DNA from: Bdellovibrionales bacterium
GTDB lineage: Bacteria; Bdellovibrionota; Bdellovibrionia; Bdellovibrionales; UBA1609
Assembly: GCA_020435185.1 (NCBI GenBank)
Contig: JAGRAA010000330.1
Span: forward strand, 1 to 6,128
Length of the DNA stretch: 6,128 nucleotides
Reading direction: 5' to 3'
This document shows positions 1-6,086 of this stretch, one piece after another. Both the position numbers and the translations under genes were made by a program. Every line of letters begins with the position of its first letter. The first letter of the stretch is position 1. The notes beneath the pieces are model-generated. The model made no database searches and was not told where the DNA came from. It worked only from the letters and a program-made list of their open reading frames with translations.

Positions 1-270
1 AGTTATCAGAAGTTAAAAATTCCGGTTTGGGCGCTGTATGGTGAGAAGGATAAGATAGTAGACAATTCTATAACCGCATTAAAAAAAGTGGCGAACCCCG
101 ATATTCAACTTGTTGGGGTTCCTGGAGGTGGTCATTATGGACCAGATGAGAAATCTGTACAAGATATCGCAATGGATATATTAACTCGAATTTACTTTTC
201 TAAAGAAAGCGAAGAGGTCATGCAAAAAATTAGCTGCGAAGGTATATTTAAGCTAGTGTCATTTCATTAA
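1..270 (+). CDS. alpha/beta hydrolase, C-terminal fragment (5' end outside window)
   Basis: This reading frame is open from the first base to the TAA at 268-270, giving 89 visible residues; the start lies left of the window. Residues 8-20 (IPVWALYGEKDKI) match the strand-and-turn of alpha/beta hydrolases that carries the acidic catalytic residue, here Asp17. Residues 42-47 (GGGHYG) match the loop with the catalytic His, here His45. The nucleophile elbow would lie upstream and cannot be seen, so substrate and exact family are unknown. A GTG at 88 is inside the conserved fold and is not a credible start. About 44 residues follow the catalytic His, longer than the usual final helix, and the last 7 codons run antisense into the end of the convergent regulator gene. 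The family call is fairly secure; the function is not known. Confidence 0.8.
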   Translation, partial: SYQKLKIPVWALYGEKDKIVDNSITALKKVANPDIQLVGVPGGGHYGPDEKSVQDIAMDILTRIYFSKESEEVMQKISCEGIFKLVSFH

Positions 271-1729
271 TGAATTTTTTTAAACGGCTCTGATAATCTT
301 CATCATTATAGGCTAATTCCTTTATGCATGGTTTTATTCGCTCTTCACAGCTTTGAAGACTACATCGCTCACAAGTCGAACCAACAGTAACTATTTCGAA
401 GTTATTCGCGCCTAAAAATTTTATTTTATCTTTCACGTTTTTATTGAGCTGAATACCAAGCGTGACGTTTTTGGAGTGAACGGAGTTTATTTCGGCTGGA
501 TGTGAAATAGATAAATTAAAGTAAGTATTTTCACTTTGATAGAATTTTGAAACTTGTCCGTCAGCGACTATTCTCTGATTTTTTCTATCTTGTGAAATTC
601 GTGTTGTAACCCATCGTCGGCAGTAGCTTTCACCGGCTCGATTGGCGTGTGGGGCATGAAGTGCAGAGAGATGAAGTTCATGGCTCATGTTGTATGTAGA
701 GGAGAGGGGATTGAAATCCATTCTTAATAAATACAAACGATCTATTTCAAAGTGTTGAGGTAATACTTGCGAAGTTCTGTGGAATACGCTTTCAAATGTG
801 CCAGGATAGGATTGAACTATATCTATCCAATCTTGACCTTTGAACTCTTTTTGAGAAAACCATGCTTCTAATTGAGAACAAAGTTTATGTCTTCTTACTA
901 GCAAAGCTCCAGAAAAATAAGAGGCTTTAAAATTATCTAAAAACTCATCAAATGAGTCTACGGATTTGGTCTCTGAAGTCAGAGACTTTGGTTTTAAATT
1001 AAGTATTTTAAAACCAATCTCTCTTCCTAAAATAAAGTTTACTTCTCTTGTAGAGAGTTTGTCGTTGAGAACTATTTTACAATCGCCCACTCTCACAAAA
1101 TAAAGATGATTGAATTCAGAAGAGCCTTTGCCGAAGTCTTTGAATTCAAAATTAATCCCTAGTTGGGGTAAAATTTTATTCTTTAAATCTTTAAAGCAAG
1201 ATTCAGGATCTGAAGAAATAGAATTTTTTTGCACAAAATCATCGACGGCTCGTTCAATTTCAGGAAAGATATTTCGGTGATGATCGAGATAGTTTCTTAA
1301 GCCAGAATCGAAAAAGTCTTCTACACGAATATCATACATGCGAGCAAGCTCCAGAAAGGTACCAAAAAAACCACTCATTTCATTTGGGTACTTGGCGATC
1401 AATTCAAAAATACTAGAGGAAGGGAGTCCAAAGATCTCAAATGGAATTTCTTGAAAAAGATTGCCCTGTAAAAGTTTAGAAATAGTTCTCATTTCTTGTT
1501 CTAGTTCAAGCGAGGTGAGTTCTTCAAAGTCGATCCCTAAGACTTTTGACAAAACAATGATCTTGTCTGCCTTGGGATACTTTTTACCTTTCTCAATTTC
1601 ATTTAAATAAGAGGGGGAAAGCCCAGAGGCTTTTGATAACTCTTTGAGGCTCAGGCTCTTTTTGCTTCGTAAGGACCTTAGTTTTATTCCAAAAATAAAC
1701 CTAAGGGTTTCTTCGTCTAAATGCATCAT
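248..1729 (-). CDS. XRE-family regulator, RamB/PrpR-like, with degenerate IrrE/ImmA-like domain and C-terminal cysteine motif
   Basis: The protein has 493 residues from the chosen start. Residues 11-73 form an XRE/Cro helix-turn-helix, with the recognition region in LKELSKASGLSPSYLNEIEKG (29-49) cited here by its flanks LKELS and YLNEIEKG. The middle region resembles the IrrE/ImmA fold, but where a metallopeptidase has HEXXH this protein has REIGF (236-240), so both zinc-binding histidines are missing and proteolysis is unlikely. The C-terminus has Cys453, Cys456, Cys461 and Cys468 (CxxC-x4-C-x6-C). This architecture is that of RamB/PrpR/ScfR-type regulators of short-chain fatty acid metabolism; mycobacterial PrpR is reported to bind an Fe-S cluster and acyl-CoA. 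The divergent position next to aceBA suggests control of the glyoxylate shunt. The frame stays open to an ATG at 1798, but that adds 23 hydrophobic residues in front of the HTH and covers a good promoter, so ATG 1729 (or the adjacent ATG 1726) is preferred. The activator or repressor role is unknown. Confidence 0.85.
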   Translation of the reverse strand: MMHLDEETLRFIFGIKLRSLRSKKSLSLKELSKASGLSPSYLNEIEKGKKYPKADKIIVLSKVLGIDFEELTSLELEQEMRTISKLLQGNLFQEIPFEIFGLPSSSIFELIAKYPNEMSGFFGTFLELARMYDIRVEDFFDSGLRNYLDHHRNIFPEIERAVDDFVQKNSISSDPESCFKDLKNKILPQLGINFEFKDFGKGSSEFNHLYFVRVGDCKIVLNDKLSTREVNFILGREIGFKILNLKPKSLTSETKSVDSFDEFLDNFKASYFSGALLVRRHKLCSQLEAWFSQKEFKGQDWIDIVQSYPGTFESVFHRTSQVLPQHFEIDRLYLLRMDFNPLSSTYNMSHELHLSALHAPHANRAGESYCRRWVTTRISQDRKNQRIVADGQVSKFYQSENTYFNLSISHPAEINSVHSKNVTLGIQLNKNVKDKIKFLGANNFEIVTVGSTCERCSLQSCEERIKPCIKELAYNDEDYQSRLKKFINEMTLA

Positions 1730-1735
1730 TTGGCG

Positions 1736-1764
1736 ATTATAGAGATAAACGCAAGAATTTCCAA
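1736..1764 (-). promoter_or_regulatory. sigma70-type promoter of the regulator gene, predicted leaderless
   Basis: On the - strand, TTGGAA (1764-1759, 4 of 6 matches to TTGACA) is followed by exactly 17 bp and a perfect TATAAT (1741-1736). Six bases (CGCCAA) separate the -10 box from ATG 1729, so transcription should begin at or within a base or two of the start codon. No Shine-Dalgarno sequence precedes ATG 1729, which fits a leaderless message. The promoter lies inside the longer open frame that reaches 1798, which argues against that longer start. Confidence 0.65.
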
Positions 1765-1815
1765 TAATTATCATCGTCCATGATAAAAAAACAAGCATCT
1801 GTGAAAAATTTGCTT

Positions 1816-1848
1816 TTAGCGAAAATATATTATTAGCGAATATTCGCT
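1816..1848. promoter_or_regulatory. candidate operator: 14-bp palindrome plus upstream direct-repeat half-site
   Basis: AGCGAATATTCGCT at 1835-1848 is a perfect 14-bp palindrome. The 8-mer TTAGCGAA occurs at 1833-1840, overlapping its left arm, and again at 1816-1823, exactly 17 bp upstream. A looser TTTGC at 1809-1813 faces the first copy. The array lies in the divergent control region and its right edge touches the TTGACC -35 candidate of aceB. The GCGAA/TTCGC arms recall the GCAAA/TTTGC core known for actinobacterial RamB sites, but are not the same. Binding by the neighbouring regulator is inferred. An activator bound just upstream of -35 or a repressor blocking RNA polymerase would both fit this location. 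Confidence 0.55.
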
Positions 1849-1877
1849 TGACCGGAGGGGGAGAATAATCGAATGAT
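1848..1877 (+). promoter_or_regulatory. candidate sigma70 promoter of aceBA
   Basis: TTGACC (1848-1853, 5 of 6 to consensus) is followed by 18 bp and AATGAT (1872-1877, 4 of 6 to TATAAT). The start of transcription would fall near 1884, giving a leader of about 27 nt before ATG 1911. The -35 box shares its first base with the palindrome. An alternative -10 further upstream is TATTAT (1828-1833), but it has no good -35 box. Confidence 0.4.
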
Positions 1878-1902
1878 TAACCCAATGGAGTTCAATTTTT
1901 AA
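1854..1902 (+). other. possible nine-codon leader ORF with strong Shine-Dalgarno sequence
   Basis: GGAGGGGGAG (1854-1863) is the strongest Shine-Dalgarno-like run in the control region. It stands 9 nt before ATG 1873, which opens a nine-codon frame (MINPMEFNF) ending at TAA 1900-1902, just before the aceB ribosome binding site. If transcribed, this could be a leader peptide. If the TTGACC promoter is the one used, however, the transcript starts downstream of this site and the frame is not made. It may be chance. Confidence 0.2.
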
Positions 1903-1904
1903 AT

Positions 1905-1909
1905 GGGAG
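1905..1909 (+). promoter_or_regulatory. ribosome binding site of aceB; start choice ATG 1911 or ATG 1920
   Basis: GGGAG ends one base before ATG 1911, too close for normal use, but 10 nt before the in-frame ATG 1920 (codon 4). Translation may therefore begin at 1920, which would give a 528-residue protein. An in-frame TAA at 1878-1880 rules out a longer N-terminus. Confidence 0.45.
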
Positions 1910-1910
1910 T

Positions 1911-3506
1911 ATGAGCACGATGGATTTAACTTTCGAAGGAAGCTTTGCTGAGAGCAGAGACAAGACCCTTTTTAACGATCAAATGATTCAACATCTTTTT
2001 GAATTGCATGAAGAGTTCGAATCCTCTCGTCAAGATCTCCTCAAGCAAAGAGAAGAAACGCAGTTAAACTATGATAAAGGCGGCTATCCTCATTATCTTT
2101 TGAATCACCCTGCTAAGCACGAGAACTGGCAAGTCGCCGCAATTCCCGAAGATTGCAGAGTGAGACGGGTGGAGATCACTGGTCCGGTAAGCAGTGCTAA
2201 AATGGTTATCAATATGCTGAATCCCAATCAAGAGGGAATCGCTGCGGATATGGCGATGTTGGATTTTGAAGACTCTATGAAGCCTACTTGGGAAAATGTT
2301 TTAAGTGGATTACATAACGTTGTAGGAGCTATCCAGGGAGATCTGACTTTCGAGCAAGTTTCTTCCAACGGGAGTGTTAAAAAGTATGCTTTAAACCCTA
2401 AGGGGCCTCGAGCTCACGTTATGGTGCGAGTGAGAGGTCTACATATGGTTGAATCTCATGCCCATGTAAAAAACTCTCCTATTAGTGCGGGAGTTTTTGA
2501 TGCCTATATGGTGGCGGCATTAACAGCCAAAATTCAACTTTCACGTGGGGAAACCCCCATGTTTTATATTCCTAAAATGGAACACTTCAAAGAAGCTGCC
2601 TGGTGGAACTCTTTGTTTGCCGCTATCGAGAGAAAATTGAATCTGTCCTCTTCGTCGTTGCGAGTAACGGCATTGATAGAAACTTTACCAGCGTCGTATC
2701 AAGTGGAAGAAATGCTTTATGAACTTAGAGAAAGAGCTTTGGGATTTAATGGCGGTCGTTGGGACAAAATCTTTTCAGATATAAAAACATTGAGAATGCA
2801 TGAGAACAGGATCATGGCTGATCGTTCTTATATTGATATGACAAGAAGTTGGATGGACAACTACGCAAAGAATATTATCAAGATATGCCATAAACATGGA
2901 GCTTACGCGTTGGGGGGAATGTCAGCATTTACTCCGGGAAAAGACGAAGCGACTAGAATTGAACAAATAAAGAAAGTAGAAGCAGATAAGGCTAGAGAAG
3001 CTCAAATAGGTCATGATGGATGTTGGGTTTCCCATCCGTTTTTTATAAAAATGGCCAGAGATCAATTTAAAGAAGAAAATCAACTTCATCGACTGCTCGA
3101 AAATTTTTTAGATCAACCAGATTTACTTCCTCAGTCGGACGGGCCCAAAACCATTGAGGGATTAAGAAAAAATATCCGAGTGGGTATCGCTTATCAAAAA
3201 GGTTGGAATGAAGGTTTGGGCTGTGTGGCTTTTGATAACATGATGGAAGATTTAGCTACTTTAGAAATATCTAGAGCGCAAACATGGCAATGGCTACATT
3301 TTAAAGTGACTCTTGATGATGGAACTCAGGTCACCAAAGAATTGGTAAAGAAAATTTTCGCGGAAGAGTGCGAAAAAATAATTTCTGAATTTAATGGACA
3401 GGAAAAGGATCAGTGGATTGAAGCTAAAACGATGGCTGAGGAAACTTTTTTAATGGATAGATTGAACAACTTTTTCGGAGATATACAACAAAGGAAGGCA
3501 CAATGA
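1911..3506 (+). CDS. aceB: malate synthase A
   Basis: This enzyme condenses glyoxylate, acetyl-CoA and water to malate and CoA, the second step of the glyoxylate shunt, in the cytoplasm. At 531 residues it matches class A malate synthases (about 530) and not the longer class G form. Landmarks in order: RVEITGPVSSAKMVINMLN (85-103), MLDFEDSMKP (116-125), the VRVRGLH segment (172-178) with the catalytic Arg, IETLPA (256-261) with a metal-binding Glu257, GRWDKIFSDIK (282-292) with Asp285 as the likely second metal ligand, GGMSAFTP (335-342), GHDGCWVSHP (367-376), and MEDLATLEISR (445-455) with catalytic base Asp447. All key residues are present. The start shown is the longest; ATG 1920 is better spaced from the GGGAG site. 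The gene overlaps aceA by 4 bp, so the two are co-transcribed and probably translationally coupled. The regulator upstream is transcribed divergently. Confidence 0.97.
   Translation: MSTMDLTFEGSFAESRDKTLFNDQMIQHLFELHEEFESSRQDLLKQREETQLNYDKGGYPHYLLNHPAKHENWQVAAIPEDCRVRRVEITGPVSSAKMVINMLNPNQEGIAADMAMLDFEDSMKPTWENVLSGLHNVVGAIQGDLTFEQVSSNGSVKKYALNPKGPRAHVMVRVRGLHMVESHAHVKNSPISAGVFDAYMVAALTAKIQLSRGETPMFYIPKMEHFKEAAWWNSLFAAIERKLNLSSSSLRVTALIETLPASYQVEEMLYELRERALGFNGGRWDKIFSDIKTLRMHENRIMADRSYIDMTRSWMDNYAKNIIKICHKHGAYALGGMSAFTPGKDEATRIEQIKKVEADKAREAQIGHDGCWVSHPFFIKMARDQFKEENQLHRLLENFLDQPDLLPQSDGPKTIEGLRKNIRVGIAYQKGWNEGLGCVAFDNMMEDLATLEISRAQTWQWLHFKVTLDDGTQVTKELVKKIFAEECEKIISEFNGQEKDQWIEAKTMAEETFLMDRLNNFFGDIQQRKAQ
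3491..3498 (+). promoter_or_regulatory. ribosome binding site of aceA
   Basis: AAGGAAGG lies inside the last codons of aceB and ends 4 nt before ATG 3503; the AAGGA core has 7 nt spacing. With the ATGA stop/start overlap (3503-3506), this fixes the aceA start with little doubt. Confidence 0.75.
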
Positions 3507-4774
3507 GTTCACAACAAATAGGAAACACTTGGAAGACAGACGAAAGATGGAAAGGGATAAAAAGAGAATATTCCGGTAATGACGTGGCTAGATTAAGAGG
3601 CTCTATTCAAATTGAATATACTCTTGCTCAAAGAGGAGCAAAAAAATTATGGAATGAGCTACATAGTGAAGAGCCTGTAAGAGCTTTAGGGGCATTAACT
3701 GGAAACCAAGCAATGCAACAGGTTAAAGCAGGATTGAAAGCTATTTATTTATCAGGTTGGCAGGTCGCCGCTGATGCAAACCTATCAGGACAAATGTATC
3801 CTGATCAAAGTTTGTACCCGGCAAATAGCGTTCCTCACGTGGTTAAAAGAATTAACCAAACCTTTCAAAGAGCGGACCAAATACAGCACGCAGAAGGAAG
3901 TGCGGATATAGATTATTTTGTTCCTATTGTGGCGGATGCTGAAGCAGGATTTGGAGGAGCACTAAATGCCTTCGAATTGATGAAAGGAATGATTGAGGCT
4001 GGTGCTGCCGGAGTTCATTTTGAAGATCAATTAGCCTCTGAAAAAAAATGCGGACATTTAGGTGGAAAAGTATTAGTCCCCACACAGCAATTCATTAATA
4101 CCTTAAAATCTGCTCGTTTAGCAGCGGATGTTTGTGGGGTTCCTACTGTTCTTATTGCAAGAACAGATGCCAATGCAGCGAAACTTTTAACTTCAGATAT
4201 TGATCCGTATGATCATCCAACTTTAACAGGGGAGAGATCACCGGAAGGATTCTTTAGAGTAAAAGATGGTATTGAGTCTGCTATTCGTAGAGGATTAGCT
4301 TATGCTCCCTATGCTGATTTAGTTTGGTGTGAAACTTCTCATCCAGATTTAGAGGAAGCAAAAAGGTTTGCAGAGGCCATTCACGAAAAATTCCCAGGAA
4401 AGCTTTTAGCGTATAACTGTTCTCCTTCATTTAACTGGTCTAGGCATTTAGATACTGCGACGATAGCAAAGTTTCAAAGAGAATTAGGAGCAATGGGATA
4501 TAAGTTTCAATTTGTAACATTAGCAGGATTTCATGCTTTAAATTTTTCAATGTTTTCTTTGGCACAGGGTTATCGTGATCATGGGATGGCCGCCTATGCA
4601 GAGTTGCAGGATCAAGAGTTTGCTAGAGAAGTGGATGGTTACACAGCAACTAAGCATCAAAGAGAAGTGGGCACAGGATATTTTGATCAGGTCAGCCAGG
4701 TGGTTACGGGAGGAAATTCCTCTACTTTAGCCATGGAAGATTCTACAGAAACAGATCAATTTGTTCACGCTTAA
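3503..4774 (+). CDS. aceA: isocitrate lyase
   Basis: This enzyme cleaves isocitrate to succinate and glyoxylate, the first and committed step of the glyoxylate shunt, and hands glyoxylate to AceB encoded just upstream. At 423 residues it is the short bacterial form, close to E. coli AceA. Conserved blocks are intact: SGWQVAADAN (84-93), PDQSLYP (100-106), DAEAGFGG (145-152) for metal and substrate binding, the signature KKCGHLGGK (181-189) with catalytic Cys183, IARTDA (218-223), WCETSHPD (275-282), NCSPSFNW (305-312), and the C-terminal TGYFDQV (391-397) and STETDQF (414-420) that close over the active site. The KKCGH signature separates it from methylisocitrate lyase (PrpB) and other PEP mutase relatives. 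A run of eight A (4041-4048) precedes the catalytic Cys codon. No aceK follows, so control of isocitrate flow must be encoded elsewhere or work differently. Confidence 0.98.
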   Translation: MSSQQIGNTWKTDERWKGIKREYSGNDVARLRGSIQIEYTLAQRGAKKLWNELHSEEPVRALGALTGNQAMQQVKAGLKAIYLSGWQVAADANLSGQMYPDQSLYPANSVPHVVKRINQTFQRADQIQHAEGSADIDYFVPIVADAEAGFGGALNAFELMKGMIEAGAAGVHFEDQLASEKKCGHLGGKVLVPTQQFINTLKSARLAADVCGVPTVLIARTDANAAKLLTSDIDPYDHPTLTGERSPEGFFRVKDGIESAIRRGLAYAPYADLVWCETSHPDLEEAKRFAEAIHEKFPGKLLAYNCSPSFNWSRHLDTATIAKFQRELGAMGYKFQFVTLAGFHALNFSMFSLAQGYRDHGMAAYAELQDQEFAREVDGYTATKHQREVGTGYFDQVSQVVTGGNSSTLAMEDSTETDQFVHA

Positions 4775-4788
4775 GTTTGAGTTTACTA

Positions 4789-4816
4789 GTCCTTCGGTAT
4801 GAAAGTGCCGAAGGAC
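4789..4816 (+). terminator. strong GAAA-capped hairpin after aceA, terminator-like without adjacent T-run
   Basis: GTCCTTCGG (4789-4797) and CCGAAGGAC (4808-4816) form a perfect 9-bp stem. Three more pairs (T-G, A-T, T-G) extend it to 12 bp closed by a GAAA tetraloop (4801-4804). It begins 14 nt after the aceA stop. The 3' side is not an immediate T-run; T-rich sequence starts only about 10 nt later (4826-4850). It may terminate weakly or protect the 3' end of the aceBA message from exonucleases. Confidence 0.55.
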
Positions 4817-4827
4817 CATTGAAGCTT

Positions 4828-4890
4828 GTCTTTAATTTATTTTTTGCTTTGATCTTGGATTCATTAAGGAGCCATGCTTTAATTAAAGAC
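4828..4890 (+). repeat. 10-bp inverted repeat in the leader of the transglutaminase-TPR gene
   Basis: GTCTTTAATT (4828-4837) is the exact reverse complement of AATTAAAGAC (4881-4890), with 43 nt between. The right arm ends one base before ATG 4892 and overlaps a separate 12-bp palindrome, CTTTAATTAAAG (4877-4888), so the long-range and local pairings exclude each other. The arms are AT-rich, so chance is a real possibility. Confidence 0.35.
4865..4871 (+). promoter_or_regulatory. strong but badly spaced Shine-Dalgarno upstream of the transglutaminase-TPR gene
   Basis: TAAGGAG is a near-perfect Shine-Dalgarno sequence, but it stands 20 nt before ATG 4892. It is only 2 nt before ATG 4874, which reads ATG CTT TAA and ends at once. 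The TAA at 4880-4882 is in frame with the gene, so no upstream extension is possible. CCAT (4872-4875) can pair with ATGG (4892-4895) around the palindrome between them. A weak promoter candidate, TTGTCT (4826-4831) with 16 bp to TTTGAT (4848-4853), lies upstream. Confidence 0.45.
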
Positions 4891-4891
4891 T

Positions 4892-6010
4892 ATGGAAGTA
4901 AATAAAAAACCAAATTTTTTGATAATTTTTTTAGACTTCATTTTATTTTTTAGTAGTTTTCAATGTTTTGCTGCGAGTGGCTCTTATCTTTCTTCAGTCC
5001 AAGATATTATTAAAGAAATACGTCCTCAGCCTTCGTTCGATGATATAGAGAGTTTTTTAAGGGCCTCTCCAAAAGTAGATAAAACTCATTCTATAGAAGA
5101 AAGTGCAGAAAAAATAACCGAATATATATTTAAAAAGCTCAAGATTAAAGCCGACCAAAGTTATTTGTCGAGAGCGCAGAAGGATAATATTTTGCCTGAT
5201 GGCGTGTTGACTTCAAAAAAAGGACATTGTGTAGGATTAACCATTTTATTTTTGCTTATTGGAGAAAAAAATGGACTGGATGTGGGATTGGTCAGAGCTC
5301 CAGATCATGTTTTTCCTAGAATTTGTAACCAAAGTAAATGTTTAAATATTGAAATGCTTCGTGGTGGGGACATTAAAACCAATGATTACTACATTAAGAA
5401 TCTTTTTATTAGTAAAGACGCTTTAGCAAAAAAACTTTACTTACAAACGTTAAAGTCTCCACTAGAATTGAAAGCTAGTATTTATCTTGGGTTAGGGTAT
5501 GTGGCAAATTATGCTAAGCAAAAAGGTTTGGCTGAGTTATTTTATACAAAATCTATAGAAAATTCTACGACTTTTGCGGAACCTTATTCTAATAGAGCGG
5601 CTATATATGTCGAGACCGGTCGATTAGATCAAGCAAAGCAAGAACTGAAGAAGGCATTGTCCATTAATCCTACTCATTATGCTAGCTTGGTTAATTTGGG
5701 TGTTATAGAAAATAATCAGGGGCATATCAAAGAGGCTCTTCAATATTATGATCGCTCTTTAAAGGTCAATCCGTTGGCCGTTAAAGCATATAGAAGAAGG
5801 GCTAGTATTTACGAAAGCACGAAGGACAATAAACGGGCCATATTGGATTTGGAAAGAATACTGATTATCGAGCCTAAATTTTGTGACGTCATTGAAGCTA
5901 AGGTTCGTTTAAAGCGATCATATGATAAATCTTACGATGCGACTGAAGATTCTCAAAAATTGTCACAACTTGTGTCTCAAAAGTCTTGTCTATATCTACC
6001 TGTGCAGTAA
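4892..6010 (+). CDS. exported SirB1-type transglutaminase-like protein with C-terminal TPR repeats
   Basis: The protein has 372 residues. It has an N-terminal signal peptide: Lys5-Lys6, a hydrophobic stretch (9-24), and a likely signal peptidase I site after CFA (25-27). Cys25 does not sit in a good lipobox. Residues 35-175 resemble the SirB1 N-terminal transglutaminase-like domain: LPDGVLTSKKGHCVGL (101-116) gives candidate nucleophile Cys113, APDHVFPRI (136-144) gives His139, and NIEML (152-156) gives an acidic third position, Glu154. Residues 197-329 hold about four TPR units, clearest at 229-261, 262-295 and 296-329, each ending in a NPT/NPL/EPK turn. TPRs usually bind partner proteins, so this is likely a periplasmic scaffold or enzyme of unknown substrate. 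It is separated from aceA by 117 bp and a hairpin and probably has its own promoter; no link to the glyoxylate shunt is visible. The domain calls are fairly secure; activity is not established. Confidence 0.85.
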   Translation: MEVNKKPNFLIIFLDFILFFSSFQCFAASGSYLSSVQDIIKEIRPQPSFDDIESFLRASPKVDKTHSIEESAEKITEYIFKKLKIKADQSYLSRAQKDNILPDGVLTSKKGHCVGLTILFLLIGEKNGLDVGLVRAPDHVFPRICNQSKCLNIEMLRGGDIKTNDYYIKNLFISKDALAKKLYLQTLKSPLELKASIYLGLGYVANYAKQKGLAELFYTKSIENSTTFAEPYSNRAAIYVETGRLDQAKQELKKALSINPTHYASLVNLGVIENNQGHIKEALQYYDRSLKVNPLAVKAYRRRASIYESTKDNKRAILDLERILIIEPKFCDVIEAKVRLKRSYDKSYDATEDSQKLSQLVSQKSCLYLPVQ

Positions 6011-6027
6011 TTCTTAATGTGTCATTT

Positions 6028-6086
6028 AGGACTCTCCTTTCAGTTTAAAATTTAACTTCGTAAAATTAAACTAACGAAAGAGTCCT
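6028..6086 (+). terminator. long hairpin, likely terminator of the transglutaminase-TPR gene
   Basis: AGGACTCT (6028-6035) pairs perfectly with AGAGTCCT (6079-6086). An inner stem, AGTTTAA (6042-6048) with TTAAACT (6066-6072), extends the structure after an internal loop, and TTTA/TAAA (6051-6054 and 6061-6064) can close near the ACTTCG loop. It begins 18 nt after the stop codon. The tail is only moderately T-rich (6088-6102). The outer stem works in either orientation, so it could also serve a convergent gene to the right. The remaining bases to 6128 show nothing recognisable. Confidence 0.55.

Noticed and set aside
88..270. A 60-residue gene starting at GTG 88.
   Set aside because: The frame is open back to base 1 and the upstream codons encode the conserved Asp-bearing strand of an alpha/beta hydrolase, so this is only the tail of a larger gene.
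1730..1798. 23-residue N-terminal extension of the regulator from ATG 1798.
   Set aside because: It is hydrophobic, precedes an HTH that normally lies at the N-terminus, and overlaps a good TTGGAA-17-TATAAT promoter.
4041..4051. Run of eight A just before the catalytic Cys codon of aceA as a programmed frameshift or slippage site.
   Set aside because: It simply encodes Glu-Lys-Lys of the KKCGH signature in the normal frame. A -1 shift gives only a short unrelated tail before a stop, and no stimulatory structure was seen.
3503..4774. Methylisocitrate lyase (PrpB) instead of isocitrate lyase.
   Set aside because: The KKCGHLGGK signature, the length of about 420 residues and the pairing with malate synthase A all indicate isocitrate lyase; PrpB is shorter and carries a different signature.
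4892..4990. Lipoprotein signal with Cys25 as the lipidated residue.
   Set aside because: The residues before Cys25 (SFQ) do not fit a lipobox; a signal peptidase I site after CFA is more plausible.
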